Positions 1-5,247 of a DNA stretch of 64,000 nucleotides are shown piece by piece. The notes beneath the pieces are model-generated. The model ran no database searches and was not told the DNA's origin. It worked only from the letters and a program-made list of their open reading frames with translations. The translations under genes and the position numbers were made by a program. Origin of the DNA: a virus. Where the stretch lies: positions 1-64,000 of the IMG/VR virus record IMGVR_UViG_3300023174_000002. One strand, given 5' to 3'. Numbering within the stretch: the stretch's first letter is position 1; every line of letters starts with the position of its first letter.

Positions 1-43
1 CATTGGCCTTATATACAATGGAATTGAATGGAACGTAACTTAA
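1..43 (+). CDS. 3' end of a small structural-type protein (cut by window edge)
   Basis: Only the last 13 codons and the TAA stop are inside the window. The encoded end reads IGLIYNGIEWNVT. It resembles the C-terminus of the next gene, which ends FRGSNWNAV: an aromatic or aliphatic strand, a Gly, then WN and a short hydrophobic tail. I infer a tandem paralogue of that gene. The function is unknown; the setting suggests a virion surface or fibre protein. Confidence 0.55.
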   Translation, partial: IGLIYNGIEWNVT

Positions 44-68
44 TAGCCTGATAAAAAGGAATAATAAA

Positions 69-473
69 ATGGCTTTTAATTCTCCCTTAGCTTCACCCAC
101 CAGTTATGGTGTGGTTGAAATTGGTACCGGTATTTCCGTAACAAATGGTGTGATTTCGGTTGCGCCAAACGGTCAAGTAAATACCTTTCTTGTAAATAAT
201 GCGGCTAGTCCTTATACCCTAGACAGTGCTGGCACAGTGCCCAACTATTATCTTGGTGTAGTAGGAACTGGTGCTGCAATTACAATCAATCTTACGGCTG
301 GCGTAGACGGTCGTGAAGTTGTAATTAAGTCTGAAGCTACTAATACTAGTGACATTACAATTGTGCCTAACGGTGCAGAAACAATTGAAAATGCTGCTAC
401 ATATCCAATTTTAGCAGTTACTGATGGTGCAGTAACACTAATTTTTCGCGGATCAAACTGGAACGCAGTTTAA
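69..473 (+). CDS. Small virion-type protein, fibre/decoration-like
   Basis: The 134-residue product is rich in Thr, Val, Asn and Gly, has no Cys, no signal peptide and no membrane segment, and looks all-beta. Residues 14-32 (YGVVEIGTGISVTNGVISV) form a module also found near the N-terminus of the next gene as LGVVKVGSGISV. Such modules are common in phage fibre and decoration proteins. The start is supported by AAAAAGGAATAATAAAATG, with AAGGA ten bases upstream. A virion surface or receptor-binding accessory role is inferred from composition only; no enzyme motif is seen. Confidence 0.6.
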   Translation: MAFNSPLASPTSYGVVEIGTGISVTNGVISVAPNGQVNTFLVNNAASPYTLDSAGTVPNYYLGVVGTGAAITINLTAGVDGREVVIKSEATNTSDITIVPNGAETIENAATYPILAVTDGAVTLIFRGSNWNAV

Positions 474-489
474 TTAACCGGGGGTTAGT

Positions 490-1095
490 ATGAGTTATAC
501 CAGACCCCCAGCATCTACCCTTGCAGGCCAGGCGTTAAAACAAACGCCTGTTCCTAGTACTCAGGCCCTGGTGCCTGTAGTCTTAGATGCTGAAATTGCC
601 ACTACTACACAACTGGGTGTAGTTAAAGTGGGAAGTGGAATTTCCGTAGCCGTAGACGGCACTATTAGTGCTAGTGGTGGTGGAGATTATGAAATCGGCA
701 CTTGGGTGCCACAATTAATAGGTAGTGTTGCTGGGACTATTGTGCTTAACACACAAAATGCCAGGTATATAAAAACTGGACAAGGTGTTATGTGCACTTT
801 TGATATTACTGTTACTAGTATAACTGGTGGCAGTAATACTTCAACACTTACTCTTGCTGGGCTGCCCTATACTAGTATTACAGATACTGGCTATGTTGGT
901 AGCCTATACGTTTCATATTTTCAAAATATGAATACAAATATTGACTACTTAGGCGGAACCGTGGTCAGCAATACTAAAAACGCATTATTGTGGTGTAGTA
1001 CTGAACAAAGTAAAAGTTTAGATAGACTTGTTCAGAATAATATTAAATCCACTGCCCGTTTAGTGGGCACAATTAATTATATTACTCAACCTTAA
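490..1095 (+). CDS. Fibre/decoration-like virion protein
   Basis: The product has 201 residues. After a Pro/Thr/Ala-rich N-terminal stretch (1-40) it carries the LGVVKVGSGISV module at about 43-62, a Gly linker (SASGGG), then a beta-rich C-terminal domain of about 130 residues rich in Thr, Ser and Asn. This layout, a short attachment module followed by a compact beta domain, is typical of small phage fibre-tip or head-fibre proteins. GGGGGTTAGT precedes the ATG and supplies a ribosome site. It follows its paralogue by 16 bases in the same direction. The target or receptor is not evident. Confidence 0.6.
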   Translation: MSYTRPPASTLAGQALKQTPVPSTQALVPVVLDAEIATTTQLGVVKVGSGISVAVDGTISASGGGDYEIGTWVPQLIGSVAGTIVLNTQNARYIKTGQGVMCTFDITVTSITGGSNTSTLTLAGLPYTSITDTGYVGSLYVSYFQNMNTNIDYLGGTVVSNTKNALLWCSTEQSKSLDRLVQNNIKSTARLVGTINYITQP

Positions 1096-1106
1096 TCTTT
1101 ACCCAA

Positions 1107-1298
1107 ATGTTAACTACAAATCTTTCTACCCTAACTACTGGTCAAATTAGTGCTATTGAAAGCGCTATTAGTTCAATAGACGACTTAGTTGAATCCGCTA
1201 CTAACTTTGTTAAAAATGGTGGCCAAAGCTACAGAAGTTTCTTAGACGATCGTGCACAGCTAATCACAAAAATCTGCGATTTACCAAAATCTAAATAG
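1107..1298 (+). CDS. Small hypothetical protein
   Basis: A 63-residue, mostly helical protein (LSTLTTGQISAIESAISSID) with a basic tail (KICDLPKSK). It follows the fibre-like gene by 11 bases and ends just before promoter 1, so it closes the left-hand operon. The Shine-Dalgarno match is weak. I do not recognise the family; a small tail or head accessory protein is possible from position alone. Confidence 0.5.
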   Translation: MLTTNLSTLTTGQISAIESAISSIDDLVESATNFVKNGGQSYRSFLDDRAQLITKICDLPKSK

Positions 1299-1313
1299 CC
1301 AAAAATTTTTGTC

Positions 1314-1342
1314 TTGAAATTCTTTTATGATTAGGGTATAAT
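1314..1342 (+). promoter_or_regulatory. Sigma70-type promoter P1
   Basis: TTGAAA and TATAAT are separated by exactly 17 bases. The expected start of transcription is near 1349. It would drive the 71-residue protein, tRNA-Thr, tRNA-Tyr and the permuted tmRNA, ending at the terminator after the tmRNA. Confidence 0.8.
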
Positions 1343-1376
1343 ACTTATTCTGTGGCGAATTTTACAAAACAAAATT

Positions 1377-1592
1377 ATGCAAAAACCAAACCGCTTTGAT
1401 TTTGAACAACAAATGATGGACTGCTGGGGTGTAGTAGATGATATTAAAACCATCTACTACCTTCCAGATTTGCGTGATACAACCGAAGATGAAATGCAGA
1501 ATTTACTGCTAGGCTTGTTTACCTTATACCAAGTCAAGTTTGAAATCTTGCAAAAAATGTTTGAGGACTTGGTTCACAGCAAGCAGTTCTAA
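1377..1592 (+). CDS. Small hypothetical protein ahead of the tRNA/tmRNA cluster
   Basis: A 71-residue acidic, helical protein beginning MQKPNRFDFEQQMMDCWGVV. It is the first gene after promoter P1, with a leader of about 28 bases that lacks a clear Shine-Dalgarno sequence, and it ends eight bases before tRNA-Thr. I recognise no motif. Similar small acidic proteins occur in early regions of many phages, but no function is assigned. Confidence 0.55.
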   Translation: MQKPNRFDFEQQMMDCWGVVDDIKTIYYLPDLRDTTEDEMQNLLLGLFTLYQVKFEILQKMFEDLVHSKQF

Positions 1593-1599
1593 AAGGTAA

Positions 1600-1670
1600 G
1601 CCCTGTTAGTTAAATGGCATAACAGTTGATTTGTAATCATCTATTGGCAGTTCGATTCTGTCACGGGGCA
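1600..1670 (+). tRNA. tRNA-Thr (anticodon TGT)
   Basis: The acceptor stem GCCCTGT pairs with ACGGGGC with one G-U pair. The D arm, an anticodon stem with one mismatch around loop TTTGTAA, and the T arm GGCAG-TTCGATT-CTGTC are all present. Anticodon TGT reads ACA. The discriminator is A and only CC of the CCA is encoded, so the end would need completion. Confidence 0.88.
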
Positions 1671-1675
1671 CCGCC

Positions 1676-1763
1676 GGGTAGTGAGCATCATTGGCGAATG
1701 CAACAGACTGTAAATCTGTGGTCCCTAAGGGACAACGGGGTTCGACTCCCTGACTACCCACCA
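1676..1763 (+). tRNA. tRNA-Tyr (anticodon GTA)
   Basis: Acceptor GGGTAGT pairs perfectly with ACTACCC, followed by A and an encoded CCA. The anticodon loop CTGTAAA sits on a perfect five-pair stem (ACAGA/TCTGT). The long variable arm GGTCCCTAAGGGAC is typical of bacterial tRNA-Tyr. It begins six bases after tRNA-Thr, and its CCA is part of the helix described next. Confidence 0.92.
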
Positions 1764-1852
1764 TATAAAAATATTCTGGTCGGTGTGGTGAGACACGCAA
1801 GTAGACAATACTAGGACAAGGTTTGAATCCAAACTAGAGTATTTTTATATGG
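1761..1852 (+). other. Long hairpin enclosing a tRNA-like, possibly degenerate, core
   Basis: Bases 1761-1777 pair with 1836-1852 over 17 positions with a single G-U. The 58 bases enclosed match the length of a tRNA body without its acceptor arms. The core carries a D-arm-like hairpin (GTGT/ACAC) with GGTGAGACACGC, resembling tRNA-Leu D arms, and a T-loop-like GGTTTGAATCC. The anticodon arm is poor (AGTA/TACT with a five-base loop) and only two T-stem pairs form. It may be a decayed tRNA or a processing structure: its 3' side ends exactly where the first pairing segment of the tmRNA acceptor piece begins. Confidence 0.55.
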
Positions 1853-1912
1853 TTGTATGAAGCAAGCCGAAAGGCGCATTGGACGTGGGTTCGACTCCCA
1901 CCTGGTCCACCA
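1853..1912 (+). ncRNA. tmRNA acceptor piece (3' half)
   Basis: This half contains the 3' strand of helix 2, a small GCC-GAAA-GGC hairpin, the T arm GTGGG-TTCGACT-CCCAC, the 3' acceptor strand, discriminator A and an encoded CCA at 1910-1912. About 60 bases is in the normal range for acceptor pieces of permuted tmRNAs. The 5' end is placed at the first base that pairs with the coding piece, directly after the preceding 17-pair hairpin. Confidence 0.85.
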
Positions 1913-2009
1913 AAGATATATTGCACCAATCACTGCACGGGGTTACCTAGAGACTGCAGCTCGAAAAGCACATAGTAAGAAGTGCAGGTAACAGCAGTAT
2001 ATCTTTGAT
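1913..2009 (+). other. Intervening segment of the permuted tmRNA
   Basis: This 97-base spacer joins the CCA end to the 5' acceptor strand and should be removed on maturation. Its ends form a nine-pair helix (1912-1920 with 1998-2006) that extends the acceptor stem region. Inside, CTGCAC (1933-1938) can pair with GTGCAG (1982-1987), and GTTACC (1942-1947) with GGTAAC (1987-1992). The two pairings cross and share one base, so they are alternatives or form a pseudoknot. Confidence 0.75.
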
Positions 2010-2145
2010 GGGCCAGTCATGGTTTCGACAGTGTGATAAGTATGCAAGTGGACAACTCGGTAGGCGATCTCCGCAAAAGAAGCAAAACATATAAATGCCA
2101 ACGATGAGGTATTTGCCCTAGCCGCTTAAGCTAGTGCCGAGGTCT
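2010..2145 (+). ncRNA. tmRNA coding piece (5' half, mRNA-like domain)
   Basis: It begins with the acceptor strand GGGCCAG, then the D-loop region, the 5' strands of helix 2, a GC-richer stretch (2058-2074) where the first pseudoknot is expected, an A-rich single strand, and the tag frame. CTAGC (2118-2122) pairs with GCTAG (2130-2134) and presents the TAA stop codon in the loop, as in the conserved helix 5 of tmRNA. The piece is followed by a strong terminator hairpin. Confidence 0.85.
2097..2129 (+). other. tmRNA tag reading frame (ANDEVFALAA)
   Basis: The codons GCC AAC GAT GAG GTA TTT GCC CTA GCC GCT TAA give ANDEVFALAA. This has the canonical ten-codon length and the ALAA end recognised by ClpX and ClpP in proteobacteria. 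The preceding ATAAAT and the GCC resume codon fit the usual context. The frame is also open upstream from GCA codons at 2082 and 2073, so a longer tag cannot be excluded, but the ten-residue tag best fits the family. Confidence 0.85.
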
Positions 2146-2177
2146 GCCCCCGCCTTGTAACCAAGGGGGGCTTTTTT
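2146..2177 (+). terminator. Rho-independent terminator after the tmRNA
   Basis: GCCCC and CCTTG on the left, interrupted by CG, pair with CAAGG and GGGGC on the right around the loop TAAC, followed by six T. It closes the P1 transcript that carries the tRNAs and tmRNA. Confidence 0.88.
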
Positions 2178-2192
2178 ATTACTATATAGCTT

Positions 2193-2810
2193 ATGACTAA
2201 AAACTCAATAGATGATGGTTTTGTCCTCGACAATAGTATTAGTCGTGGGTTTCGTAAGTGCAGTAGCGCACTTTACGAATTTTATTTAAGTGGATTAATT
2301 ACAGGTCCAGAAGATTACATTGAATGGTTTAATACTATTCGTAGTGCTAATGACCAGGATGTAGTAAAAATTTATATTAATAGCAGTGGTGGCGATCTTA
2401 ATACTGCACTACAATTTATGCGTGTGTTAAGTGAAACACAAGCTACTGTAGTATGTAGTGTTGAAGGTAGCTGTATGAGTGCTGCTACAATGATCTTCTT
2501 ATGTGCTGATATATTTGAAGTAACACCACATAGCCTATTTATGTTTCACAATTACAGTGGCGGAATCTTTGGCAAAGGCGGAGAAATTTACGATCAAGCA
2601 GTATTTGAACGTGAATGGTCTAAACAGTTCTTACAATATATTTATAAAGACTTCTTAACTAACAAAGAAATTGATAGTTTGCTGGAAAATAAAGATTTGT
2701 GGTTACATAGCGAAGAAGTAAGTTGCAGGGTAGAAAAACTTTGCGAAGCTAGAAGGGCTGAGAGGCATGATGACACCGTGTGTGATGATTTGCAAAATCA
2801 ATCCGAATAA
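2193..2810 (+). CDS. ClpP-like serine peptidase
   Basis: The 205-residue length equals a ClpP subunit. YINSSGGDLNTALQF matches the ClpP segment that shapes the oxyanion region. Ser96 sits in GSCMSAAT, in the place of GQAASMGA. His119 is in MFHNYSGG (ClpP IHQPLGG). Asp168 is in NKDLWLHSEEV, matching ERDRFLSAEEA. The spacing (96-119-168) closely follows the E. coli triad 97-122-171. There is no signal peptide, so action is cytoplasmic. In phages such proteins often act as head maturation proteases, but this one lies 16 bases after the tmRNA terminator and far from any head gene. A link to tagged-protein turnover is my inference. The ATG has a weak ribosome site. Confidence 0.85.
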   Translation: MTKNSIDDGFVLDNSISRGFRKCSSALYEFYLSGLITGPEDYIEWFNTIRSANDQDVVKIYINSSGGDLNTALQFMRVLSETQATVVCSVEGSCMSAATMIFLCADIFEVTPHSLFMFHNYSGGIFGKGGEIYDQAVFEREWSKQFLQYIYKDFLTNKEIDSLLENKDLWLHSEEVSCRVEKLCEARRAERHDDTVCDDLQNQSE

Positions 2811-2949
2811 TTATAAGTGTATAGGTTGTCACAGAACTTTAGAAGAAATCACAGACTGGCAGTATTATACTGACGAACAAAGATTAAGAATAATGGATAG
2901 AATAGACAATGAATCCTTTAGTAACTGTAATAACACCAACAACAGGTAA
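2767..2949 (+). CDS. DUF1289-family small cysteine protein
   Basis: A 60-residue product with TPCVMICKINPNNYKCIGC, then RTLEEITDWQYYTDEQRLRIM. This matches the DUF1289 pattern: SPC-x3-C-x6-C-x-GC followed by RTL-EI--W---S--E-R-I. Four cysteines suggest a metal or Fe-S site, but the family function is not known. The start overlaps the end of the peptidase gene by 44 bases with GAGAGG just upstream; ATG at 2770 has the better spacing. The end overlaps the glycosyltransferase. Phage copies of this bacterial family are uncommon in my experience. Confidence 0.75.
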   Translation: MMTPCVMICKINPNNYKCIGCHRTLEEITDWQYYTDEQRLRIMDRIDNESFSNCNNTNNR

Positions 2950-3640
2950 CCCCTTATTAGGGCGAGCAATTGATTCTGTTTTAGAGCAGACGTATAAGCC
3001 TATTGAATATATTATTGTAATTGATGGCTGGAAAAATGAAGCTGCAGCTAGAGAAATTATTGCTAATGCACATAGAATGTGTCATGTAATTGTATTGCCA
3101 TTTCCAACTGGAATTGCTGGATATAACGGACATAGAATTTATGGTGCAATGAACTTTATTGCTCGCGGACAATACATCTGTTATTTAGACGAAGACAACT
3201 ACTATGATAAAAACCATATCGAGTCATTAGTCAATGTACTGAAACCAGAACATAAATGGGCATACTCACTAAGAAAAATTGTAGATGCAGAAAGCAATAT
3301 AATTTGTAATGATGACTGCGAATCATTAGGCCCTTGGACCAATGTACTTAATGATAATCTTGTAGATGTGGGTTGTTATATGTTGGACAAACAAACGGCG
3401 CTTGAAACAGCACCTATTTGGTATAGACGAGCCAGACATCCCGATGATCAACCTGAAGTAGATAGGGCTCTTTATCAAACTTTGTATTCTTTATACGGTG
3501 AAAATGCTGTAATCAGCAATAAGCAATATACATTAAATTATACAGCAGGTAATACTGTAAATAGCGTAAAACCTGAATTTTTTATTGACGGCAATAAAAA
3601 AATGCAAGAACTTGTTCCAGGTTATCCTTGGCGCGATTAG
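2909..3640 (+). CDS. Family 2 glycosyltransferase
   Basis: The 243-residue product begins with the GT-A signature LVTVITPTTGN, then a long helix (RAIDSVLEQTY) and the IIVIDGW strand. The metal-binding DxD is in YICYLDEDNYYD near residue 94. It would transfer a sugar from a nucleotide-sugar to an unknown acceptor. No membrane segment is present, so it is cytoplasmic. Phage GT2 enzymes modify DNA bases, virion proteins or host surface sugars; nothing here decides which. It overlaps the DUF1289 gene and ends only seven bases before tRNA-Val begins. Confidence 0.85.
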   Translation: MNPLVTVITPTTGNPLLGRAIDSVLEQTYKPIEYIIVIDGWKNEAAAREIIANAHRMCHVIVLPFPTGIAGYNGHRIYGAMNFIARGQYICYLDEDNYYDKNHIESLVNVLKPEHKWAYSLRKIVDAESNIICNDDCESLGPWTNVLNDNLVDVGCYMLDKQTALETAPIWYRRARHPDDQPEVDRALYQTLYSLYGENAVISNKQYTLNYTAGNTVNSVKPEFFIDGNKKMQELVPGYPWRD

Positions 3641-3705
3641 CTCAGCGGTAGAGCAGTGCCTTTACACGGCAAAGGTCGGCGGTTCGACCCCGTCATCGCG
3701 TACCA
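3631..3705 (+). tRNA. tRNA-Val (anticodon TAC)
   Basis: Acceptor GCGCGAT pairs with ATCGCGT (one G-U at the end), followed by A and an encoded CCA. The D arm GCTC/GAGC, anticodon loop TTTACAC with TAC, and T arm GGCGG-TTCGACC-CCGTC are clear. Its first ten bases overlap the 3' end of the glycosyltransferase gene. Confidence 0.92.
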
Positions 3706-3711
3706 CCAAAC

Positions 3712-3788
3712 GGGCCTATAGCTCAGTTGGTTAGAGCAGCGAACTCATAATTCGTTGGTCACAGGTTCAAGTCCTGTTAGGCCCACCA
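3712..3788 (+). tRNA. tRNA with CAT anticodon (Met, or Ile2 reading ATA)
   Basis: Acceptor GGGCCTA pairs perfectly with TAGGCCC, with A and an encoded CCA. The anticodon stem GCGAA/TTCGT holds the loop CTCATAA. The body GGGCCTATAGCTCAG is typical of tRNA-Ile, so this may be the Ile2 species whose C34 is converted to lysidine by host TilS to read ATA. An elongator Met remains possible. It lacks the features of an initiator, since its first pair is G-C. Confidence 0.9.
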
Positions 3789-3792
3789 AAAT

Positions 3793-3867
3793 TCCCTAGT
3801 AGCTCAGCGGTAGAGCAGCAGACTGTTAATCTGTTGGTCCGTGGTTCGATCCCACGCTGGGGAGCCA
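3793..3867 (+). tRNA. tRNA-Asn (anticodon GTT)
   Basis: Acceptor TCCCTAG pairs with CTGGGGA (one G-U), with discriminator G and an encoded CCA. The anticodon stem CAGA/TCTG with loop CTGTTAA gives GTT. T arm CGTGG-TTCGATC-CCACG is perfect. Confidence 0.93.
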
Positions 3868-3873
3868 AACAGT

Positions 3874-3947
3874 TGGGATATAGTGTAATGGTAACACCAC
3901 GGATTTTGATTCCGTTATTCTAGGTTCGAATCCTAGTATCCCTGCCA
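3874..3947 (+). tRNA. tRNA-Gln (anticodon TTG)
   Basis: GGGATA pairs with TATCCC; the first position is an open T-T pair, consistent with the weak 1-72 pair GlnRS prefers. Anticodon stem ACGGA/TCCGT with loop TTTTGAT gives TTG. T arm CTAGG-TTCGAAT-CCTAG is perfect. Discriminator G is followed by CCA, and a second CCA follows directly. Confidence 0.92.
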
Positions 3948-3964
3948 CCACAAAAATTATTTTC

Positions 3965-3993
3965 TTGAAAATAATAGTTAAGTTTGCTATAAT
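3965..3993 (+). promoter_or_regulatory. Sigma70-type promoter P2
   Basis: TTGAAA, a 17-base spacer and TATAAT, directly after the tRNA block and 40 bases before the next ATG. It drives the 4.0-5.2 kb operon. Confidence 0.85.
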
Positions 3994-4032
3994 ATCTTTT
4001 CTCGCAAATTATTTTTAAAAAGGGCTATACAC

Positions 4033-4344
4033 ATGAAAATTTATTTTGGATCGCAAAACAAAGAAACCGTACTTGATATTGATGGTATGTTTCACACTCC
4101 CACTGAGCCAGACTTTTATTTCTACTATGGTGTAGAGTTTGGTACTAATCCTGGTGGCGATAATGAGGTAATGATCTTTGATGGATGTGATCGTAAAATT
4201 CCAGTAGACATTGAATCAATTCCAGAATTTATTGAAGCACTTCAACGTTGCTATGATATTCATACGCAGATTGAAGAAGCTGACGAGTTGAAGGCTAATC
4301 TAGAAGATGGCAACTACGAAGAATCAATCGTTTTTAATGACTGA
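4033..4344 (+). CDS. Hypothetical acidic early protein
   Basis: A 103-residue acidic protein with Gly/Asn-rich turns (FGTNPGGDNEVMIFDGCD) and an acidic helical tail. It is the first gene after promoter P2 with AAAAAGGG about ten bases before the ATG. No family is recognised. Small acidic proteins expressed first after a strong promoter are often host-takeover proteins, but that is a guess from position. Confidence 0.65.
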   Translation: MKIYFGSQNKETVLDIDGMFHTPTEPDFYFYYGVEFGTNPGGDNEVMIFDGCDRKIPVDIESIPEFIEALQRCYDIHTQIEEADELKANLEDGNYEESIVFND

Positions 4345-4582
4345 TAATCCTATCAAAGAATTATTATTTGAGCTAGGTACAAGTAGTCGAGATATAACTC
4401 TTGACTATTTGCACGCAGTCAATAAATTATTGCTAAAATATGGCGTTAATTTAGTGACCTATGGTCAAGTATTTAATTTCTTAGAATATTTAGAAGAAAA
4501 TGGTTGTGTTGAAATTACAAAACACAAAAGTAATCAATATTACATAATAACTGGACTATACGAATATGGCAAAAACGTCTAG
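4337..4582 (+). CDS. Hypothetical protein, winged-helix-like
   Basis: From the ATG at 4337 the product has 81 residues. It has three helices, then ENGCVEITKHKSNQYYIITG, which looks like the wing of a winged helix. The ATG forms an ATGACTGA overlap with the preceding stop, typical of translational coupling. An ATG at 4307 would add ten residues but has a purine run too close to serve as ribosome site. A DNA-binding role is possible but unproven. Confidence 0.55.
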   Translation: MTDNPIKELLFELGTSSRDITLDYLHAVNKLLLKYGVNLVTYGQVFNFLEYLEENGCVEITKHKSNQYYIITGLYEYGKNV

Positions 4583-4946
4583 TAAAAGCAAACAAGCGCA
4601 GTATGATCTTTACAAGAGTAAACAAACTTGGAAAGCAAATCGTGAGCGTAAATTGTTGCGTGCACTACAGAAAAATCCGGGTAATGCAAAACAAATTGAA
4701 GCAGCAATAAAAAATATTACATATCGTCGCAAAACACCAAAAACCAAAGTTTGGAGTAAAACAAAGATTAAAACTGCTCAACTAATGCGACAAGTGTGTG
4801 GCAGTTGTCCTCATGACATTTTTAGTTCAAATCAAAAAGTTGCTGATCAAGTGTTAGCAAGTTTACGCACAACCTTTAATCCTAAAACTTTAGGCGATTT
4901 AAAAGTTAGCTTTAAGTTAGGAGATCGTTTGCATGGGGGTATTTGA
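4566..4946 (+). CDS. Basic hypothetical protein
   Basis: A 126-residue strongly basic protein: the first 75 residues are dense in Lys and Arg (KANRERKLLRALQKN, YRRKTPKTKVWSKTKIK). The C-terminal part contains VCGSCPHD. It overlaps both neighbours (17 and 14 bases), so it belongs to a tightly coupled operon. Nucleic acid binding is plausible from charge; I recognise no family. Confidence 0.6.
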   Translation: MAKTSSKSKQAQYDLYKSKQTWKANRERKLLRALQKNPGNAKQIEAAIKNITYRRKTPKTKVWSKTKIKTAQLMRQVCGSCPHDIFSSNQKVADQVLASLRTTFNPKTLGDLKVSFKLGDRLHGGI

Positions 4947-5190
4947 ATACTACACAATATTTTGCCTAGCAACTTCCCTAACACTTATCTATGAGTTGTT
5001 TTGGCCTGTTATTGCGCTGGCTAGGCAAGAAGGTGTAGATAATACTTTTACTCAATCTCCGCTACTAAGCATATTTATTTTCTTTGTAATAAATACTATA
5101 TTGGCCCCACTGGTAGTATGGTTGTTAGTATTTCCACCTCTTTATGCTGCCGCAGTTATAGGCATCACAAAAGCAGTCAGAGAAAAATAA
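4933..5190 (+). CDS. Small inner-membrane protein
   Basis: An 85-residue hydrophobic protein with two predicted membrane helices, roughly residues 5-28 and 47-78 (IFIFFVINTILAPLVVWLLV). It ends in a short basic tail (KAVREK) that would face the cytoplasm. The start overlaps the basic protein gene by 14 bases with TTAGGAGAT nearby. It is the last gene before promoter P3. The function is unknown; possibilities include a superinfection or membrane-targeted host takeover factor. Confidence 0.6.
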   Translation: MGVFEYYTIFCLATSLTLIYELFWPVIALARQEGVDNTFTQSPLLSIFIFFVINTILAPLVVWLLVFPPLYAAAVIGITKAVREK

Positions 5191-5192
5191 AC

Positions 5193-5221
5193 TTGAATCT
5201 TTAATAGATTATTGCTATAAT
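5193..5221 (+). promoter_or_regulatory. Sigma70-type promoter P3
   Basis: TTGAAT, a 17-base spacer and TATAAT, three bases after the previous stop codon and 27 bases before the next ATG. Confidence 0.85.
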
Positions 5222-5247
5222 ATTATTTCTGTTTACAAAAGGAACCA

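Larger units (their letters stand above)
1853..2145 (+). ncRNA. ssrA: Circularly permuted two-piece tmRNA precursor
   Basis: tmRNA rescues stalled ribosomes: it is charged with alanine, then serves as template for a degradation tag. Here the order is acceptor half, spacer, coding half, as in the permuted genes known from alphaproteobacteria, some cyanobacteria and some betaproteobacteria. The halves pair as GGGCCAG (2010-2016) with CTGGTCC (1902-1908). This puts a G-U pair at position 3-70, the AlaRS identity element, followed by A and CCA. CAGTGTG (2029-2035) pairs with CGCATTG (1875-1881), and TATGCAA (2041-2047) with TTGTATG (1853-1859), forming helix 2. ATGGTTTCGACAG is the usual tmRNA D-loop region. 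The precursor would need cutting to release the spacer. Exact mature ends are not determined. Confidence 0.9.

Noticed and set aside
1606-1800. Open frames on both strands across the tRNA/tmRNA region
   Set aside because: They run through two clear tRNA genes and the long hairpin, and have no ribosome site or recognisable product.
1761-1852. Functional tRNA-Leu
   Set aside because: The D arm is Leu-like, but no seven-base anticodon loop with T33 can be formed, and the T stem has only two pairs, so I list it as a tRNA-like hairpin.
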